Source: Candidatus Dietzia intestinigallinarum (lineage in GTDB: Bacteria > Actinomycetota > Actinomycetes > Mycobacteriales > Mycobacteriaceae). Taken from it: DNA of 64,000 nucleotides. The notes beneath the pieces are model-generated. The model ran no database searches, was not told the DNA's origin, and was given only the letters and a program-made list of their open reading frames with translations. How positions within the stretch are numbered: position 1 is the first letter of the stretch; each line of letters opens with the position of its first letter. The DNA lies in contig DWWG01000160.1 of assembly GCA_019119875.1 (NCBI GenBank), forward strand, positions 1-64,000. Reading direction: 5' to 3'. Position numbers and translations under genes: made by a program. Positions 61,133 through 64,000 of this stretch are shown piece after piece.

Positions 61133-62149
61133 ATGGTCTCTCGCCTCGTAGACGTCACCCCGGTGGTCCCCGCCGATCAACTCGTGGCCCAGATGGTGCC
61201 GCCATCGATGTTCGACGACGTGAGTTTCGATTCCTATATCCCTGATCCGGCTCAACCCTCCCAGGCTGCGGCCGTGAAGGCGTGCCGTGCGTTCGCGGAC
61301 ACGGTTGTCGCCCGGCGTACCCCCAAGAAGGGCCTGTTCGGCCGTCGCCCGAAGACGGTCCAGGGCACCGGAATCTACCTCGACGGCGGCTTCGGTGTGG
61401 GCAAGACCCACCTGCTGACCTCGATCTATCACACCTGTCCCGAGCCCAAGGCCTTCGGCACATTCGTCGAGCTGACGCACGTCGTCGGCGCGCTCGGCTT
61501 CAACCGGGCGGTCGAAGAGCTGTCCGGGCACTCGGTGTTGTGCATCGACGAGTTCGAGCTCGATGACCCGGGCGACACGATGCTGGTTTCCCGCCTGCTG
61601 GCGGAGCTGACCGCGGCCGGCGTGAGCGTGGCGGCCACGTCCAACACCCTTCCCGAGCAGCTGGGGGAGGGCCGGTTCGCGGCGAAGGACTTCATGCGCG
61701 AGATCCGGAAGATGTCGGGCATCTTCGACTCCATCCGCGTGGACGGCCCCGACTACCGTCACCGCAACCTGCCACCGGCCCCCGAGCCGATGACGGATGA
61801 GGAACTGGCCGCCGACGCCGCCGCGGTACCGGGGGCCACCCTCGACGACTTCGACGAGTTGTGTCAGCACCTGGCGACGCTGCACCCGTCGAGGTACAAC
61901 CGGCTCGTCGACGGGGTCACGCGCGTCTGTCTGAGCGGGGTCAAGCCCCTGCCTGACCAGTCGATCGCACTGCGGCTGGTCGTCCTCGCGGACCGGCTCT
62001 ACGACGCCGGGATCCCCGTGCGCAATTCCGGCCAGAAGCTCGATGCCATATTCACCGACGAGATGTTGGCCGGGGGATACCGCAAGAAGTATCTGCGGGC
62101 CACCTCACGCCTGCTGGCGCTCTCACGGTTCGACACCATCGGGGGCTGA
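61133..62149 (+). CDS. zapE: cell division protein ZapE / AFG1-like ATPase
   Basis: An AAA-type ATPase of 338 residues with Walker A GFGVGKTHLL and Walker B VLCIDEFELDDPGDTML. ZapE binds FtsZ in E. coli; AFG1 is its mitochondrial relative. The C-terminal block FDELCQHLATLHPSRYNRLVDG is typical. It is the counterpart of Rv2670c and divergent from ribD. No ribosome binding site is seen, consistent with a leaderless message. Confidence 0.93.
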   Translation: MVSRLVDVTPVVPADQLVAQMVPPSMFDDVSFDSYIPDPAQPSQAAAVKACRAFADTVVARRTPKKGLFGRRPKTVQGTGIYLDGGFGVGKTHLLTSIYHTCPEPKAFGTFVELTHVVGALGFNRAVEELSGHSVLCIDEFELDDPGDTMLVSRLLAELTAAGVSVAATSNTLPEQLGEGRFAAKDFMREIRKMSGIFDSIRVDGPDYRHRNLPPAPEPMTDEELAADAAAVPGATLDDFDELCQHLATLHPSRYNRLVDGVTRVCLSGVKPLPDQSIALRLVVLADRLYDAGIPVRNSGQKLDAIFTDEMLAGGYRKKYLRATSRLLALSRFDTIGG

Positions 62150-62193
62150 CCCGGTCCGGGCCCGGACCGGTCGGCGACCCGGGAGCTGCTGCT

Positions 62194-62727
62194 TCACAGG
62201 AGCAGTTCCAGCACCACGTCGTCGTTGTGTGTCCCCCCGACGGTGAACACCCGGGTACCCCGCTCGACGAATCCGTTCTTGACGTAGAACGCGCGGGCAC
62301 GCGCGTTGCCGACATTGGTGGCCAGCCAGAGGCTCGCCGCGCCGTCGGCGCGCGCATGGTCCACGGTGGCGGCCAGCAGTTGTGCGGCCGCACCGGCCCC
62401 GTGAAGAGTCGGATCGACATAGAACTTGCTGATGCCGGTGGTCGGGCGACCTTCGATCAGCTTCGCGCAGCCCCGGTCCATCGCCGTGCCCTCGACGAGG
62501 AGGGCGTAGGCCCGTGCGACGCCGTCGGGATCCTCACCGAGGAGTACCGCATACCCGGGGTCCCCGAGATAGGCGTCGAACGCCTCGGTGCTGAGGTTCT
62601 CGGCGATGAAGGCGTCGATCGCCTCCCGGGGTAGCTCGGGCGGGCACGCGAGAGGGAAGGTACGGCCTGCGAGGTCCGACAGTGCGGCGGAGTCCGCGGG
62701 GGCTGCGGACCGGATACGAAGCGTCAC
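62194..62727 (-). CDS. GNAT-family N-acetyltransferase (Rv2669-like)
   Basis: A 177-residue acetyltransferase: IRSAAPADSAALSDLAGRTF at the N-terminus, the acetyl-CoA-binding region ISKFYVDPTLHGAGAAAQLL, and LWLATNVGNARARAFYVKNGF. Substrate unknown. Note the loop reads HGAGAAA rather than the usual RGxGxG/A. GTG start. It converges with zapE across 44 bases. Confidence 0.88.
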   Translation of the reverse strand: MTLRIRSAAPADSAALSDLAGRTFPLACPPELPREAIDAFIAENLSTEAFDAYLGDPGYAVLLGEDPDGVARAYALLVEGTAMDRGCAKLIEGRPTTGISKFYVDPTLHGAGAAAQLLAATVDHARADGAASLWLATNVGNARARAFYVKNGFVERGTRVFTVGGTHNDDVVLELLL

Positions 62728-62755
62728 CCGACCGAGGTTAGCCCCAGATATGAGA

Positions 62756-62783
62756 AAACACCCCGGCCTGGGCCGGGGTGTTT
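62756..62783 (-). terminator. terminator of the tRNA operon
   Basis: Perfect 13-base arms with a 2-base loop (62756-62768 and 62771-62783); on the minus strand the stem ends in GTGTTTTCTC, an intrinsic terminator just after tRNA-Val. Confidence 0.85.
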
Positions 62784-62787
62784 CGTG

Positions 62788-62862
62788 TGGTGCGCGATAC
62801 TGGGATTGAACCAGTGACCTCTTCCGTGTCAGGGAAGCGCTCTCCCGCTGAGCTAATCGCGC
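62788..62862 (-). tRNA. valV: tRNA-Val (anticodon GAC)
   Basis: Minus strand. Acceptor arms GCGCGAT / ATCGCGC pair over 7 bp, discriminator A, CCA encoded (62790-62788). Anticodon loop CT-GAC-AC reads GUC/GUU. T-loop GGTTCAATCC is present. Confidence 0.95.
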
Positions 62863-62890
62863 GAGATCATCCGTCCGGCTCTCGCCGACG

Positions 62891-62964
62891 TGGAGGTGGA
62901 GACGGGAATCGAACCCGTGTTGACGGCTTTGCAGGCCGCTGCCTCACCACTCGGCCACTCCACC
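62891..62964 (-). tRNA. cysU: tRNA-Cys (anticodon GCA)
   Basis: Minus strand. Acceptor GGTGGAG / CTCCACC, discriminator T as expected for Cys, CCA encoded. Anticodon GCA in CGGCCT-GCA-AAGCCG. T-loop GGTTCGATTCC. Confidence 0.95.
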
Positions 62965-63013
62965 GCTAAAGGTATCGAGCCTGGTGAGGACGTCCTGGCT
63001 CCTCGATCCCTCC

Positions 63014-63086
63014 GAGCGGATGACGGGATTCGAACCCGCGACCCTCACCTTGGCAAGGTGATGCGCTACCAGCTGCGCCACATCCG
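63014..63086 (-). tRNA. glyV: tRNA-Gly (anticodon GCC)
   Basis: Minus strand. Acceptor GCGGATG / CATCCGC, discriminator T, no encoded CCA (CGG follows). Anticodon GCC in CACCTT-GCC-AAGGTG. First gene of the Gly-Cys-Val operon, the same trio as glyV-cysU-valV of M. tuberculosis. Confidence 0.95.
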
Positions 63087-63131
63087 CATCGCTTTCCGGT
63101 TCGCTGTGCGCTTCCCGGGCTGCGAGAAAGA

Positions 63132-63161
63132 ACATTAGTCGACGCCGAATGCAGAACACAA
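63132..63161 (-). promoter_or_regulatory. promoter of the tRNA-Gly-Cys-Val operon
   Basis: Minus strand -10 TAATGT (63137-63132) with a weak -35 TTGTGT (63161-63156), spacer 18. Confidence 0.55.
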
Positions 63162-63383
63162 ATCGGGGGCCGGAAACGGTCTTTCACCTGCGCATAGGTC
63201 GATTCCCTCAGGGCTTCGGACCCGGTACGCCACAGCAGTGGGGGAACTCCTGCGCCACCGCCGGTTCACGGATCCGACACGGGACCGGGCGGCTGGCGCG
63301 ACCGCGTGGGATCGGCCGGTGCTCTCGCCGCACGCGGCCGGCGGCCGCGTTCTCGCCGGTGAGGCGATGTGCACCGGCCCGAA

Positions 63384-63412
63384 TTGGGCCGCGGGGATCT
63401 GCTTGCTACAGT
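63384..63412 (+). promoter_or_regulatory. promoter of tRNA-Val(CAC)
   Basis: -35 TTGGGC (63384-63389) and -10 TACAGT (63407-63412), spacer 17, about 35 bases before the tRNA. Confidence 0.6.
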
Positions 63413-63447
63413 GTTCGGGTGCCACGTCGGGAGCGCCCGACATGCGC

Positions 63448-63519
63448 GGTCCTATAGCTCAGCGGAAGAGCGCTCCGTTCACACCGGAGAGGTCACTGGT
63501 TCGAACCCAGTTAGGACCA
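63448..63519 (+). tRNA. tRNA-Val (anticodon CAC)
   Basis: Acceptor GGTCCTA / TAGGACC, discriminator A, CCA not encoded. Anticodon stem CTCCG-TT-CAC-AC-CGGAG reads GUG. T-loop GGTTCGAACCC. Confidence 0.95.
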
Positions 63520-63531
63520 CAGTGATCACCG

Positions 63532-63560
63532 AGCCCCTCCCGGACCTGCCGGGAGGGGCT
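63532..63560 (+). terminator. terminator of tRNA-Val(CAC)
   Basis: Perfect 12-bp stem (63532-63543 with 63549-63560), loop ACCTG, 12 bases after the tRNA, followed by TCGTCGTT. Confidence 0.75.
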
Positions 63561-63637
63561 TCGTCGTTCGGGCCGCCCGGCGCGAGTCGGCCCTCGGCCA
63601 CGCACCCTCTGTGGCCGGGAGCGCCGACCGACCCGGG

Positions 63638-63643
63638 TAGCAT
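63638..63643 (+). promoter_or_regulatory. -10 element of thrS
   Basis: TAGCAT, 90 bases before the thrS GTG. The leader contains a small hairpin GGACC...GGTCC, but no T-box sequence or tRNA-like element is evident. Confidence 0.35.
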
Positions 63644-63733
63644 GGACCAGCCCGGCCCGAGCGCGTGCCGGTCGCGTCAGTAACGGGGGACCACCTGTCT
63701 CCCGAGGTCCACCGCCCGAGGAGATCCCAGCCA

Positions 63734-64000
63734 GTGTCCGAGAAGCGCCAGCCGGAAGCAGATGTCGACGTGACGGGCGCGGCCGCACTGACGACCGTGA
63801 TCCCGGGGGGCGAGCCCGCGGGCAAGACTCTCGCCGAACGTGAGCTGCAGTCCAGGGGCGGTCCCGGGACGATCGTGGTGGTCCGTGATCCCGAGGGGAC
63901 CCTGCGGGACCTGTCATGGGCGCCCGAGGTGGATACCGAGGTCGAGCTCGTCCGTGCCGACTCGGAGGACGGCCGCTCGGTCATCCGTCACTCCTGCGCG
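63734..64000 (+). CDS. thrS: threonyl-tRNA synthetase, 5' part (runs off the window)
   Basis: The first 89 codons of ThrRS, which charges tRNA-Thr. The N-terminal TGS-like domain is visible (AALTTVIPGGEPAGKTLAE, then DPEGTLRDLSW), and the last residues GRSVIRHSCA match the start of the editing domain (usually followed by H-V-L-A-Q). The GTG at 63734 has GAGGAGA upstream at 63718-63724. The gene is open at the window edge. Confidence 0.85.
   Translation, partial: MSEKRQPEADVDVTGAAALTTVIPGGEPAGKTLAERELQSRGGPGTIVVVRDPEGTLRDLSWAPEVDTEVELVRADSEDGRSVIRHSCA

Larger units (their letters stand above)
63087..63447. other. intergenic region between divergent tRNA units
   Basis: Contains the minus-strand promoter of the Gly-Cys-Val operon at its left end and the plus-strand promoter of tRNA-Val(CAC) at its right end. 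The middle ~200 bases hold no gene I can support; short open frames lack start signals and family patterns. Confidence 0.6.

Noticed and set aside
63642-63683. Short open frame (13 codons) before thrS as a leader peptide
   Set aside because: It has no Thr codons and no ribosome binding site; a T-box or attenuator is not supported.

Overview
This window is a stretch of core chromosome from a high-GC mycolic-acid actinobacterium (order Mycobacteriales). The evidence is its gene content: a PptT-type phosphopantetheinyl transferase paired with its hydrolase, an AftC-type arabinofuranosyltransferase, ClgR, the HemY/HemQ coproporphyrin route, and actinobacterial LexA boxes. Gene order follows the Mycobacterium tuberculosis block from Rv2839c (infB) down to about Rv2669 and Rv2614c (thrS), with some genes missing. 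There is no recA intein. A genus such as Dietzia or Gordonia is plausible, but the sequence alone does not settle it. I see no prophage, insertion sequence, CRISPR array or defence island.

Layout. 0-12.5 kb: translation and RNA genes (infB, rbfA, a DHH phosphodiesterase, a MATE exporter, pptH-pptT, truB, ribF, rpsO, pnp), many joined by 4-base stop/start overlaps. 12.6-18.8 kb: a truncated M16 peptidase remnant, dapB, two small conserved genes, thyX, dapA and RNase J. 18.9-29 kb: ftsK, pgsA-pncC-clgR, pspA, a DUF3046 gene, recA-recX, miaB and a membrane protein. 29-38 kb: a DUF349 gene, miaA with an upstream partner, an IclR regulator facing glcB, dapF and hflX. 38-40 kb: lexA, a divergent SOS-linked membrane protein, and nrdR. 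40-50 kb: hrpA, small membrane proteins, two TrkA-type potassium regulators divergent from a KimA-like potassium importer, and an RNA methyltransferase. 50-62.7 kb: dxs, an RNase D-like gene, hemE-hemY-hemQ, the ribD / lipoprotein hydrolase / aftC / msrB strand, zapE and a GNAT gene. 62.7-64 kb: a Gly-Cys-Val tRNA operon, a second Val tRNA on the other strand, and the 5' part of thrS.

Themes. Lysine/diaminopimelate synthesis is spread over three sites (dapB, dapA, dapF). RNA decay and processing are dense (pnp, rnj, RNase D, the DHH nuclease, hrpA). The SOS circuit (recA, lexA and the divergent membrane gene) can be read from promoter elements. A cyclic-di-AMP/potassium theme may link the DHH phosphodiesterase with the KimA/TrkA cluster. 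A recurring feature is a TANNNT -10 hexamer 6-8 bases upstream of a start codon with little or no Shine-Dalgarno sequence, suggesting leaderless transcripts for at least ten genes. The oddest genes are the M16 remnant, a secreted alpha/beta hydrolase whose nucleophile position reads Gly, the SOS-linked membrane protein without a LysM domain, and a PspA system with no visible PspM partner.
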